Origin: Treponema sp. | GTDB lineage: Bacteria > Spirochaetota > Spirochaetia > Treponematales > Treponemataceae | Length of the DNA stretch: 64,000 nucleotides | Direction: 5' to 3' | NCBI GenBank assembly: GCA_022510845.1 | Contig: JAFLSR010000009.1 | Location: 1 to 64,000 of the forward strand | In this document: piece by piece, positions 24,766 through 33,824 of the stretch | Layout: every line of letters starts with the position of its first letter | How positions within the stretch are numbered: the first letter of the stretch is position 1 | Position numbers and translations under genes: made by a program | The notes under the pieces: generated by a model | Databases searched by the model: none | Told to the model about the DNA's origin: nothing | What the model saw: only the letters and a program-made list of their open reading frames with translations

Positions 24766-26892
24766 ATGCCAAACGAACGACAGGGGAATTTTCTGAATCT
24801 CATTCAAAACAATGCGGTGGCAATCGGCGCGATTCTCGTCGTCCTCATGCTCATCATTCCCCTCCCTTCGTTTTTGCTCGACACTTTCATGGCGTTGAAT
24901 TTGGCGATTTCGATTTTGCTTTTGCTCACGGTGATTTCCACGCCAAAGCCTTCGCGCCTCACGGTGTTTCCTCAGTTGATTTTGCTTGTGACGCTTTTCG
25001 GGCTTGGAATAAACGTTTCGTCCACGCGACTCATTCTCACGCAAGGACAGCGGTTTGACGGGCGGATGGTTCGCGCGTTTTCCACGTTCGTTGTCGGAAG
25101 CACGTCTGGAACGGACGGCCTCGTTGTCGGAATGGTGATTTTCATCATTTTGATTGTGATTCAGACTGTCGTGATTACGAAGGGCGCGACGCGTGTTTCC
25201 GAAGTGGCGGCGAGGTTCGCGCTTGATTCGATGGCGCAGAAAAATTTCGCCGTGGACCAGGAACTCAATTCCGGCGCGATAACGGAAGAGCAGGCACGGA
25301 TTAAGCGGGCGGAAATCCGAAACGAAAGCGACTTCTTTTCGGCGATGGACGGTTCTTCCAAATTCGTAAGCGGAAATGTGATTGCGGGCATTTTCATTAC
25401 GGTCGTGAATTTGGTCGCGGGCCTCATCACTGGAATGGTTCTCCGCAATGAGAATTTTATGAGCGCACTTGAGACCTATTCGCGTCTCACGATTGGCGAC
25501 GGACTTTTGAGCCAAATCCCTTCGCTCCTTCTTTCGTTCTCCACGGGTATGCTCGTAACGGCAAGCAACACAGACGAGCAACTCGGCGAGGCGATAAAAA
25601 ATCAGTTCACCACTTCTGGCAGGACCTATGTCATAGCGGGCGTGGCGATGGCTGTGCTTGGAATTCTGCCCGGAATGCCTTGGTACATTCTCATACCCCT
25701 GGGGGGTATATGCATTTTCGCGGGAGTTCGGATGCAGAGGGAGCGTGCCATGGAAGAAGCCGCAAAGCAAGCCGCGGAAGCAGAAGCCGCCGCTGGCGGA
25801 CAGACCGGACAGAATCCGCTTGACGTTTCGCCTGTAGTGCCGCTCGATCCTCTTTTGCTTGAAATCGGCTATGCCCTCATTCCGCTTGTAGATAAGGAAA
25901 AGGGCGCGAAGCTGCTCGAACGCGTCACGCGCATTCGGCGTGAAGCTGCGCTGGATTTGGGACTTGTCGTTCCGAGCATCAGAATCATGGACAATATGAC
26001 TTTGGATCCTAGTGAATATACTTTTAAAATTCGCGGAATAGAAGCGGGTCGCTCGAAACTCAAGATGGGATATTACATGGCAATAAATGCGGGCGACATA
26101 AACGAAGAAGTGAAAGGAGAGCCGACGCGAGACCCTGCCTTCGGAATGCCTGCCATTTGGATACCGGAAGACAAACGCTCGGAAGTGGAACGCGCAGGCT
26201 ATGCTGTTGTCGATCCGCCGACTGTGATTGCGACTCATCTTACAGAAATCATTCGTTCGCACGCCGCAGAAATTTTGGGAAGAAAGGAAGTCAAGCAAAT
26301 CATCGACAAGATTTCCGAAACGAACAAAGTCGTTGTGGACGAAGTTTTCGAGTCCGGAAAATTCAATTACGGACAAATCGAAAAGGTCTTGCAAGGACTT
26401 TTGCGCGAAAAAGTTTCGATAAGGAATATCGAATTGATTTTGGAAACGCTCGCAAACTACGGTTCGGGAGTGAGTCCGTGGATTCTCACGGAAAAAGTGC
26501 GCGAGGCATTGGGCAAACAAATCTGCCTGCAATATGCGGACGACGAACATTGCCTGCGCGTGTTGAACCTGTCGCAAGAGTATGCGGAACTTCTGCTTTC
26601 TCACCAGCAGATTCCATCAGACGGCTCGCGTCCCTTTGTCGCGCTTGATCCTGTGGACGGCCGAAAATGGATAGGAGACGTGAGCGCGGCTTTTGCTGCG
26701 ATGCAGGAGCGTGGCTATCAGCCGATAGTCTTGTGTCCTGGCGAAGTTCGCGCGCTGGTAAAATCGTCCACGGAACGGGAACTTCCAGGAATTGTCGCGC
26801 TTTCGGTGAACGAGGTTGTTGCCGCGCAGAACAGCGTTTCCATCGAAGTGCTCGGAGAAATAAAGCAGTCCACTCCGCATCTTGCGGAATAG
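24766..26892 (+). CDS. flhA: Flagellar export gate protein FlhA
   Basis: The protein has 708 residues. About eight membrane segments fill residues 17-330. The FHIPEP region appears as the NxSSTRLILTQG and VVFVIVxQTVVITKGATRVSEVAARFALD-like stretches, and the large cytoplasmic ring domain (about 365-700) docks chaperone-substrate complexes. The length is standard. AGGGTGGGG lies 4 nt before the ATG. The 62-nt gap after flhB holds no other feature. Confidence 0.95.
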   Translation: MPNERQGNFLNLIQNNAVAIGAILVVLMLIIPLPSFLLDTFMALNLAISILLLLTVISTPKPSRLTVFPQLILLVTLFGLGINVSSTRLILTQGQRFDGRMVRAFSTFVVGSTSGTDGLVVGMVIFIILIVIQTVVITKGATRVSEVAARFALDSMAQKNFAVDQELNSGAITEEQARIKRAEIRNESDFFSAMDGSSKFVSGNVIAGIFITVVNLVAGLITGMVLRNENFMSALETYSRLTIGDGLLSQIPSLLLSFSTGMLVTASNTDEQLGEAIKNQFTTSGRTYVIAGVAMAVLGILPGMPWYILIPLGGICIFAGVRMQRERAMEEAAKQAAEAEAAAGGQTGQNPLDVSPVVPLDPLLLEIGYALIPLVDKEKGAKLLERVTRIRREAALDLGLVVPSIRIMDNMTLDPSEYTFKIRGIEAGRSKLKMGYYMAINAGDINEEVKGEPTRDPAFGMPAIWIPEDKRSEVERAGYAVVDPPTVIATHLTEIIRSHAAEILGRKEVKQIIDKISETNKVVVDEVFESGKFNYGQIEKVLQGLLREKVSIRNIELILETLANYGSGVSPWILTEKVREALGKQICLQYADDEHCLRVLNLSQEYAELLLSHQQIPSDGSRPFVALDPVDGRKWIGDVSAAFAAMQERGYQPIVLCPGEVRALVKSSTERELPGIVALSVNEVVAAQNSVSIEVLGEIKQSTPHLAE

Positions 26893-26908
26893 GAATTGGA
26901 GTTTGTGA

Positions 26909-28129
26909 ATGGCTAGTGAATATCGGGCAGAAGAAATTCTCACACTGACGGGCGAAGACATGAGCGACTGTCGCGCGAAACTTGCCGACATGTACGGACA
27001 GTCCTACAACATCATCGACCGCCGTCAGGTTATGAAAAAATACGGGCTTTTCGGACTTTTCCAAAGAGAGCGCACCGAAGTGAAGTACGTTGTGAACCGC
27101 CAGCCAGAGCGTCCGCTTGTGGATGTGAGCGATGCGGAAAGTTTGCGTCGTGCGCAGGAAGAATTCATTCGCAAAGTTTCGGGCGGGAAATCCAAAGAAG
27201 AAATCCGCCTCGATGAACTGAACAGCAAACTCGACAGCCTCACCGCCCAAATACAGACAATGCCGCGTTCTTCCTCCGAAGACGTGAAAATCGAATCCAT
27301 CGAGCGAATCAGGGAAATGCTTGAGGACAACGAATTCACCAAAGAATTCATAAACGAAATCGAACTCCGCCTGCGCAAAGATTTTTCGCTCGAAGACCTT
27401 GAAAACTTTTCGCTTGTGGAACGGCAGGTAGTTGACTGGATTGGCGAGTCGATTTCGATAGCGCCGGAAAGCACGCATCGCCCTCCGCACGTGGTGGTCA
27501 TTGTTGGACCTACTGGCGTTGGAAAAACCACAACCATCGCAAAACTCGCCGCGCAAAACATCAAACGCCAAAAAGACGGAAACGCGAGAAAACTGAATAT
27601 GTGCATGATTACCATCGATAGGATTCGCGTTGGTGCGGAAGCGCAGCTCAGGAATTACGGAGAGGTTCTCAATCTGAATGTGTTCAAGGCCGAAAAAGAT
27701 GCCGACCTCAAGACCATTTTCGATTCGGTGCGCGAGGACTACGACATAATTTACATCGACACTTCGGGATACAGTCCGAACGATTCTGTGAACATTGCAA
27801 AACTCAAGACCGCGCTTGGGGTGGACGGGCTTCGTCCTGACGTGCATCTTGCTGTTGCTGCTTCCACAAAATCGCGCGACCTAAAGAACATAATGCAGAA
27901 CTACGAACTGTTCGGATACACCTCGGTTATTGTGACAAAGTGCGACGAGACCACGCGCTTTGGAAACATAATAAGTGTGCTCGGCGAAAAGCACAAATCG
28001 CTTTCATACATGACCGACGGCCAGCAACCCGCGCGGGACATCAAGAAGGCGAACGCCATTGATTTTTTAATCAGGCTTTCCGGTTTTACTGTGGACCGGA
28101 TTCATATCGAAGATAAATTTGGAGAATGA
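26909..28129 (+). CDS. flhF: Flagellar SRP-type GTPase FlhF
   Basis: The protein has 406 residues: N-terminal B domain, then the NG GTPase module with the P-loop GPTGVGKTTTIAKLAA (about 198-213), the DRIRVGAEAQLRNYG (G2/insert) and DTSGYSPND (G3), and TKCDETTRFG (G4). FlhF recruits the first basal-body parts to the cell pole, which fits the near-polar flagella of spirochaetes. It overlaps flhG by 4 nt. Confidence 0.93.
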   Translation: MASEYRAEEILTLTGEDMSDCRAKLADMYGQSYNIIDRRQVMKKYGLFGLFQRERTEVKYVVNRQPERPLVDVSDAESLRRAQEEFIRKVSGGKSKEEIRLDELNSKLDSLTAQIQTMPRSSSEDVKIESIERIREMLEDNEFTKEFINEIELRLRKDFSLEDLENFSLVERQVVDWIGESISIAPESTHRPPHVVVIVGPTGVGKTTTIAKLAAQNIKRQKDGNARKLNMCMITIDRIRVGAEAQLRNYGEVLNLNVFKAEKDADLKTIFDSVREDYDIIYIDTSGYSPNDSVNIAKLKTALGVDGLRPDVHLAVAASTKSRDLKNIMQNYELFGYTSVIVTKCDETTRFGNIISVLGEKHKSLSYMTDGQQPARDIKKANAIDFLIRLSGFTVDRIHIEDKFGE

Positions 28130-29013
28130 CAATGGAAGACCAGTTAAGCGAACTTCGGGAAATTATGAAAACGAATCCCCACCGAAACGAAGTGCGCCCT
28201 CATCACGGCACGCGAATCATCGCTGTAACAAGCGGAAAGGGAGGGGTAGGGAAAACCAACATTTCCGTGAACATGGCCATCGCCTATGCCGCCCTCGGAA
28301 AAAAAGTGATTCTCATCGATGGCGACCTTGGCATGGCGAACGTGAACGTCTTGCTGAACGTTGTGCCCAAGTACAATCTGCTTCAAGTGATGAACGGGCA
28401 GAAGACGATGCAGGAAATCATCCTTGACACCGAGTTCAACATAAAATTCATCGCGGGCGCAAACGGTTTTTCAAAAATCGCGAACCTTGGCAAAGAGGAA
28501 CTTGAATATTTTGCCAAGCAGTTTTCGTCGCTTGAAAATGCAGACGTCATCATCATAGATACTGGTGCCGGCATCTCAAACAATGTGCTTTCGTTTGTTG
28601 CGGCAAGCGACGAAGTTTATGTGGTGACCACTCCCGAGCCGACCGCCATCACCGATGCCTACGGAATGATAAAAATCATCACGACGGAAATCGAAGGGCG
28701 CGAAATCAATTTGCAGCTTTTGGTGAACCGCGTCCACTCCGCCGAAGAAGGAAAACGCATCGCCGACAGAATCATAAGCATAGTCGGGCAGTTCCTCAAT
28801 TTCAAGGTGAATTATGTGGGCTTTGTCTACGAGGATTCGGCGGTGCAGAATTCTGTCATCAGGCAAAAGCCGTTCATCGTGGTGAACCCGAATTCAAAAA
28901 GTTCGATGTGCATCAAGCATATTGTCGGGCGCATCGAAAAGACAGATGCGCCGCAAGGCGAGGGCGTTTCAAATTTCCTCAAGAAATTTTTGGGCTTTAA
29001 GGAGCGCGTCTAA
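28126..29013 (+). CDS. flhG: Flagellar number regulator FlhG (MinD/ParA-type ATPase)
   Basis: The protein has 295 residues. The deviant Walker A TSGKGGVGKTNISVNMA lies at about 36-52 with the signature lysine; IDGDLGMANVNVLLN and IIIDTGAGISNNVL follow. It partners FlhF to set flagellar number and placement. The C-terminal membrane-targeting helix is plausible (SNFLKKFLGFKERV). It is the last gene before a 94-nt gap with an internal promoter. Confidence 0.92.
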   Translation: MTMEDQLSELREIMKTNPHRNEVRPHHGTRIIAVTSGKGGVGKTNISVNMAIAYAALGKKVILIDGDLGMANVNVLLNVVPKYNLLQVMNGQKTMQEIILDTEFNIKFIAGANGFSKIANLGKEELEYFAKQFSSLENADVIIIDTGAGISNNVLSFVAASDEVYVVTTPEPTAITDAYGMIKIITTEIEGREINLQLLVNRVHSAEEGKRIADRIISIVGQFLNFKVNYVGFVYEDSAVQNSVIRQKPFIVVNPNSKSSMCIKHIVGRIEKTDAPQGEGVSNFLKKFLGFKERV

Positions 29014-29038
29014 AATTTAATTTTTTGTCAAGTTCTTG

Positions 29039-29067
29039 TAGACTTTTTTTCAAAATTGGTTTATAAT
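29039..29067 (+). promoter_or_regulatory. Internal sigma-70 promoter upstream of the membrane ORF-fliA genes
   Basis: TAGACT, 17-nt spacer, perfect TATAAT; a TTGTAG at 20 nt is the other possible -35. It would let fliA and the genes after it be transcribed apart from the long operon. Confidence 0.5.
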
Positions 29068-29107
29068 AAATCGAATGACTTTTTGATTTTGCGGAAGGGG
29101 AAACGAA

Positions 29108-29941
29108 GTGATAAAAATAAAGCCCGTCGTAATATGTGCGTCACTCGCGCTCGCTTTGTCTTTTTTCATTTCACTTTTCTCAAGAAATGCTTTTCCGCTT
29201 GCGCTTTTGAAGGCCGTGATTTTTGCTGTGGTGTTCGGCGGTCTCGCTGTGGGAATACAGGTGGTGTACGAAAAATTCCTTTCGGACGGCGAGGCTCCTG
29301 TTTCTGAATCCACCGAAACGCCGCAAAAGGTTGTCGGTTCAAAAGTCGATTTGGTGGTGAGCGAGGAAGATTTGCCGAATGAGGAGAACGCTCCGACTTT
29401 TTCGCTGGGTTCTACTCGGCACGTATTGACCGCGGCGGATGTCGGTTTCAAGCCCGCTTCGCCTCAGGAGAGTGCTTCCGAACAAGAAGCGGCGAGCGTT
29501 GCAGCGTCTTCCGCTTCCGCCGATGATGCGAAGCCCTCGGCAGAGCCTGGCAATGAAAGCGTTTCGGAAGTGCGCGTTTCCGAAGTGGCAGCCTCTTCCG
29601 CTCAGCAAGTTTCTGCCGCGAACTCCGAGGCCGCGAATGTTCCCGCTTCGCCTGCTGGTAATTCCGCGCCGCATGAGCCGCCCAAATCGTCTGGCACGAA
29701 ATCCAGTTCTGTCGGCGACGAACTTCCTGATTTGGACAGTTTTCCGGCGTTGGACGGCGGCGATTCGGAAGACAAGCAGGATGCGGAAGAAGAGAGTGTT
29801 ATCGAGGACAGCGATTTTGCCGAGGAAGATTCCCCGTCGCCCATGCGTCGCACGGAATTTCCTGACGGAACTGTCGCGGATTCAAAAGACGCTTCGTTGA
29901 TGGCGGAAGCCATCAGGACTGTCCTTGTCAAAGATGAATAA
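29108..29941 (+). CDS. Membrane protein with long acidic tail between flhG and fliA, unknown function
   Basis: The protein has 277 residues from a GTG behind AAGGGG. Two hydrophobic segments (about 7-25 and 31-52) are followed by a long, low-complexity tail rich in Ala, Ser, Glu and Pro (about 60-250) and a short, better ordered end (RRTEFPDGTVADSKDASLMAEAI). No domain is recognised. Its fixed place in the motility cluster suggests a part in flagellar assembly or motor placement, but this is inference. The tail is predicted to be cytoplasmic and disordered. Confidence 0.65.
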   Translation: MIKIKPVVICASLALALSFFISLFSRNAFPLALLKAVIFAVVFGGLAVGIQVVYEKFLSDGEAPVSESTETPQKVVGSKVDLVVSEEDLPNEENAPTFSLGSTRHVLTAADVGFKPASPQESASEQEAASVAASSASADDAKPSAEPGNESVSEVRVSEVAASSAQQVSAANSEAANVPASPAGNSAPHEPPKSSGTKSSSVGDELPDLDSFPALDGGDSEDKQDAEEESVIEDSDFAEEDSPSPMRRTEFPDGTVADSKDASLMAEAIRTVLVKDE

Positions 29942-29959
29942 CTTTTAGGGTGTGGAAAT

Positions 29960-30748
29960 ATGGATTCAACGCTAACCGATGAAAAGACAGAAGAAGAACT
30001 CTGGAAAGAGTATCGGAAAACAAAGTCTCCGGAACTCCGTGACAAATTCATCCGCCAATATATGCCGCTCGTAAAATATGTGGCAGGTAAGGTTGGCGTG
30101 GGAATGCCGGGCAGCGTTGAATTTGACGACCTTGTGGGATTCGGGCAGTTTGGACTTTTGGACGCAATCGAAAAATATGATCCCGGAAAGAACGTCAAAT
30201 TCAAGACATACGCCGTCACAAGAATCAGGGGCGCGATTTTCGATGAGTTGAGGCAGTTGGATTGGATTCCGCGTTCGGTGAGGCAGAAGTCGCGCGAAAT
30301 TGAGGACACGATTGGCGACCTTGAAGCCAAACTCGGACGCACGGCAAGCGATGCCGAAATTGCAGAAAAACTCGGCGTTTCGGAACAAGAATATCAGCAG
30401 ACCGTGATGAAAATCACAGGACCGAGCGTCCTTTCTTTGAGCGATGTGTGGTATTCCGGCAACGACAACGACCACATGTCCATCGGCGACAGCATCGAAT
30501 CTCCTTCAAGTTTGAATCCGGATGTCATAGTCGAGCGCGAAGAAATCAGAAAAATAATAATCGATGCGATAAACGAACTTCCCGAAAAAGAAAAGATGGT
30601 AATCGTGCTTTATTACCATGAGGATTTGACGTTCAAAGAAATCGGACAGGTTTTGGAAGTGAGCGAATCGCGGATTTCGCAGCTTCACACCAAGGCGAAC
30701 CTTCGACTTCGCGCCAAACTCACAAGTTTGCGAAAAGGAATTATGTGA
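29960..30748 (+). CDS. fliA: RNA polymerase sigma-28 factor FliA/WhiG
   Basis: This 262-residue group-3 sigma factor has region 2 (LRDKFIRQYMPLVKYVAGKV ... FDDLVGFGQFGLLDAIEKYDP), region 3 (FDELRQLDWIPRSVRQKSREIE) and region 4 with a helix-turn-helix (LTFKEIGQVLEVSESRISQLHTKA). It directs late flagellar and chemotaxis genes. FlgM-type anti-sigma is not in the window. It is followed with a 1-nt overlap by a FapA-like gene. Confidence 0.94.
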   Translation: MDSTLTDEKTEEELWKEYRKTKSPELRDKFIRQYMPLVKYVAGKVGVGMPGSVEFDDLVGFGQFGLLDAIEKYDPGKNVKFKTYAVTRIRGAIFDELRQLDWIPRSVRQKSREIEDTIGDLEAKLGRTASDAEIAEKLGVSEQEYQQTVMKITGPSVLSLSDVWYSGNDNDHMSIGDSIESPSSLNPDVIVEREEIRKIIIDAINELPEKEKMVIVLYYHEDLTFKEIGQVLEVSESRISQLHTKANLRLRAKLTSLRKGIM

Positions 30749-32724
30749 TGATTACGCTGGAAGAAGTCAGAAAAGACATGAAGTCTCAGTGGGAAATCGA
30801 CAGTTCGCTTTCCGTGGTGGAGGTGAACGCCGACACTTTGGACGAATGTCTTGCAGACGCTTCCACCCAACTTGACACCAAAGTTGGCAATCTCGAATAT
30901 GAAATCCTCGAACGCGGCTCGGACGGATTTTTGGGGCTGGGAAAAAAGCCCTGGAAGGTTCGGATTTACCAGAACGCCACTGTCGTCGCCGAGAAAAAGA
31001 AAAAAATCGCGCAGGAAGCGGCCGCTTTGGGAATACATCACGACGAAGAAGCGGAATCTTTGGACAAGGATGGATTGTATTACATCAGGCATTTTGGCGA
31101 AGACATCATGCTCAAGGTTGTCCTTCCTGTCGGAAAGGGTAATTCTGTAGAGCCGAAAGAAATCATAAATGACGCGCGCCGTCCGGATACCGTGAGCCTT
31201 GACGAAGGAAAAATCAAAAAGTTGGCCAAGTCGGGCACAGACAGCAAATACGAAAAAATCGGCGAGTACAAGCATGTCAAGGCTGGCGACGCTTCAATCA
31301 TAATCGACATTTCAAAAGACGACATCGTTGCCACCGTTACCGCCACCGCGCCCGCAATGAGCGGAGCAGAAGTGACCGCCGAAATGATAATTCGCGCGCT
31401 CACTACGCAAGGTGTCGTGGTTGGAGTTGAGGAAGACAAAATTTCTGATTTCGTGGACAATCCTGTTTATGGTTCGCCGTGCGAAGTGGCGCACGCGATT
31501 ATGCCGCAGGACGGAGCGGATTCGTATATCAAATATAATTTCGAAACGGACTCGAAAAAACTCCGCGCCAAGGAAACTGAATCCGGCAACGTGAACTTCA
31601 AGGAACTGAACCAAATTCAAAACGTAGTTCAGGGACAGCCACTCGCGCAGAAAATTCCGCCAGAACGGGGCAAGGCTGGAAAGACTTTGAGCGGCCGCTA
31701 TATGGAAGCGAAAAACGGAAAGGACATAAAGATTCCGCTTGGACGCAACACGGAACTCGACAAGGACGGAGTTACGGTCATCGCATCCGTGGCGGGTCGC
31801 GTAATGTTCGAGGACGGCAGGATAAACGTAGATCCTGTGCTTGAATTGGATTCAATCGGAATCAAGACGGGCAACATCGACTTCTTGGGAAGCGTCATCG
31901 TAAAGGGCAATGTGGACGACGGCTACGAACTGAAAGCCACTGGAAACATAGAAATCGGCGGCACGGTCGGAAAGAGCATCATCAAAAGCGAGCATGGCGA
32001 CATCGTTGTTGCCCGCGGCATTTTCGGGCACGACGAGGGCTTTGTCCAAAGCGGAAAATCCGTTTGGGCAAAATTCATTCAAAGCGCGAAAGTGGAAGTG
32101 GAAGAATTCTGCATCGTTTCTGACAGCATAATGAACAGCGAAGTGAGCGCGATGAAACGAATCATCCTCAACGGAAAGAAAGCCCAGATTACCGGAGGCC
32201 ATCTTTTTGCCACGGAGGAAATCGCCGCCAAAAACATCGGCTCGCCGGGTGGCGGAACGGATACCATTCTTGAAGTCGGTTTCGATCCGCGCCTCAAGCA
32301 CAGGTTGGACGAAATCCAAAACAGGCAGAATGCGATAGTCAAGGAAATCGAGGAAGTTGACAACAACATAACTTCTCTTGAAAACATCAAAAAGCAGCGA
32401 CGCGTTCTTCCGCCCGACAAGGAGCAAAGCCTCGACGAAAACCGTTCGCGAAAAGAAGAGATTATTTTGGAGACCGAAAAACTCAACGACGAGTTGGCGC
32501 AGATTCAGGAAAAATTGCGCGAAATGAGGCAGGTCGGAAAAGTCAAGGTCGAAGGCACGGTATATTCCGGATGCAAGATTTACATTCGCGACACTTTGCA
32601 GGAAATCCGAAACGATATGAAGAACCTCGTGTTTTTCCTGGAAGGCGGATTCGTCCGCACCGCAAAATACGAAAAGCCTGATATGGAAGGCGTGCAGGCA
32701 CCGGAAGGCTATTCGATGTTCTAG
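30748..32724 (+). CDS. FapA-like (DUF342) polymer-binding protein with N-terminal Jag-N domain
   Basis: The protein has 658 residues from the ATG overlapping the fliA stop; GTG one codon earlier is also possible. Residues 1-55 fit the Jag-N domain (LEYEILERGSDGFLGLGKKPWKVRI, where Jag/KhpB has EVLEEGKKGFLGIG). Residues about 185-520 form the FapA/DUF342 beta-helix, with repeated G-N-I-x-I-G-G-T-V and V-x-G-x-V patterns. A coiled coil of about 80 residues (about 520-600) follows. Its function in the spirochaete motility operon is unknown. Confidence 0.8.
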   Translation: MITLEEVRKDMKSQWEIDSSLSVVEVNADTLDECLADASTQLDTKVGNLEYEILERGSDGFLGLGKKPWKVRIYQNATVVAEKKKKIAQEAAALGIHHDEEAESLDKDGLYYIRHFGEDIMLKVVLPVGKGNSVEPKEIINDARRPDTVSLDEGKIKKLAKSGTDSKYEKIGEYKHVKAGDASIIIDISKDDIVATVTATAPAMSGAEVTAEMIIRALTTQGVVVGVEEDKISDFVDNPVYGSPCEVAHAIMPQDGADSYIKYNFETDSKKLRAKETESGNVNFKELNQIQNVVQGQPLAQKIPPERGKAGKTLSGRYMEAKNGKDIKIPLGRNTELDKDGVTVIASVAGRVMFEDGRINVDPVLELDSIGIKTGNIDFLGSVIVKGNVDDGYELKATGNIEIGGTVGKSIIKSEHGDIVVARGIFGHDEGFVQSGKSVWAKFIQSAKVEVEEFCIVSDSIMNSEVSAMKRIILNGKKAQITGGHLFATEEIAAKNIGSPGGGTDTILEVGFDPRLKHRLDEIQNRQNAIVKEIEEVDNNITSLENIKKQRRVLPPDKEQSLDENRSRKEEIILETEKLNDELAQIQEKLREMRQVGKVKVEGTVYSGCKIYIRDTLQEIRNDMKNLVFFLEGGFVRTAKYEKPDMEGVQAPEGYSMF

Positions 32725-32732
32725 GAGTTGAA

Positions 32733-33065
32733 ATGGCGTTGCAGCCTATTGACTTGCAGACGATGTATTCTCAGATGGCGAATGTCGCCCAGCGGGTTTC
32801 AGGCGAAACTCAAGGCGCGGCTCTTTCCCAGCAAATCCAACAGCAGGAAGCCGCAAACCAGAATTTGAGGCAATCCCAGTCCGTGCAGCGGACCGCGGAA
32901 AACCAGTCCGAGGCGGGAAAAATCAAAAAGGACGGAAGCGGAAATTCTCAGAATGCCGAAGCGCAGGACAAAAAGGGCGGACGGCAAAAGCCAGAGGAAG
33001 GCGAAAAACAAAAGTACGAAATCCGCGACCCACTCTTGGGACAGCGCGTAGATCTTGTGGGGTGA
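32733..33065 (+). CDS. Small hydrophilic Gln-rich protein, unknown
   Basis: The protein has 110 residues. The N-terminal third is Gln/Ala-rich and helical (QTMYSQMANVAQRVSGETQ), the rest Lys/Glu-rich and probably disordered, ending in a hydrophobic DPLLGQRVDLVG. No domain is recognised. It lies 8 nt after the FapA-like gene, and the SwrB-like gene starts at its stop, so all three are one transcript with fliA. Confidence 0.7.
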   Translation: MALQPIDLQTMYSQMANVAQRVSGETQGAALSQQIQQQEAANQNLRQSQSVQRTAENQSEAGKIKKDGSGNSQNAEAQDKKGGRQKPEEGEKQKYEIRDPLLGQRVDLVG

Positions 33066-33067
33066 AG

Positions 33068-33778
33068 ATGCAGGCAGTGGCGGCTTTGATTCTGTTGAAC
33101 CTGCTTTTGTGGGCGGTTTTCCTCCTAAAATTCAAGCGGCTTTTCACTACGGAAAAAATCATGCTGGAATTCCGTGCGGGAGTGGAGAATCTTTTGTCCG
33201 AAATCCAGCGCAGCACCGTTTCTTCTGTAAATCTCATCGAAGAAAAAATCCGCACGCTCAAGGAAGCCAGCGCGGAGGCCGAGCGGAAGATCGCCATTGC
33301 GGAACGCCGGCTTGACACGCTCAAAAACGAGCGCGCTCTCTTTGAGCAAGGCTCGTTCCTGCAAAACCAAATTTCCGAGCGCGGCACAGACATTGCCGAA
33401 AAGCCCCGTCCCAAGAAAAAAAGCGTCGCGAAAGCCGCCGTGGAAAGGTACAAAAAAAGCGCGCCGCTTAAAGAGCCTCCGCTTCCTGGCGAGGATGCGG
33501 TCTACGCGCTCACAGGGCTTTTCAAAGAAAACGCGCAAAAGTCACTTTTTGAAGATTCGGGTCAAACCGTTACCGTGACAAGCGACGGCGATTCTTATGG
33601 AAAGATTCCTTTGTTAAAGCCTGAAATCGTTTTCAGTGAAAATCAAATCGTTCCGAAAAAAGATTTTATGAGCAGGGTTTCTGATTTGAACGCATTGGGA
33701 AAAACCGTCGAAGAAATCGCGGCGGAAACAGGGCGTTCCACTACGGAAGTGAACCTCGTTTTGGCAATGTTTGAATGA
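33068..33778 (+). CDS. SwrB-like protein: membrane anchor, coiled coil and C-terminal HTH-type motif
   Basis: The protein has 236 residues from the ATG with GGGGTGAAG upstream. It has one N-terminal membrane segment (about 3-22), a coiled coil (about 30-100), a basic Pro-rich linker, and a C-terminal 30-residue motif (ALGKTVEEIAAETGRSTTEVNLVLAMFE) that resembles a helix-turn-helix. This layout and the place at the end of a flagellar operon just behind the motility sigma factor match SwrB (YlxL) of Bacillus, which activates the FliP export gate. Homology is inferred, not shown. Confidence 0.65.
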   Translation: MQAVAALILLNLLLWAVFLLKFKRLFTTEKIMLEFRAGVENLLSEIQRSTVSSVNLIEEKIRTLKEASAEAERKIAIAERRLDTLKNERALFEQGSFLQNQISERGTDIAEKPRPKKKSVAKAAVERYKKSAPLKEPPLPGEDAVYALTGLFKENAQKSLFEDSGQTVTVTSDGDSYGKIPLLKPEIVFSENQIVPKKDFMSRVSDLNALGKTVEEIAAETGRSTTEVNLVLAMFE

Positions 33779-33824
33779 ACGCGCGAAAATTTTCGCCATG
33801 AGAATTTTTATTTAGGAGAAAAAA

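Noticed and set aside
24751..26604. 617-codon open frame on the minus strand
   Set aside because: It is the antisense of flhA. Its protein is rich in Arg and His without domains, as expected from a shadow of a GC-rich coding strand.
26486..27847. 453-codon minus-strand open frame opposite flhA and flhF
   Set aside because: Antisense shadow of flhF and the end of flhA; no ribosome binding site and no recognisable domain.
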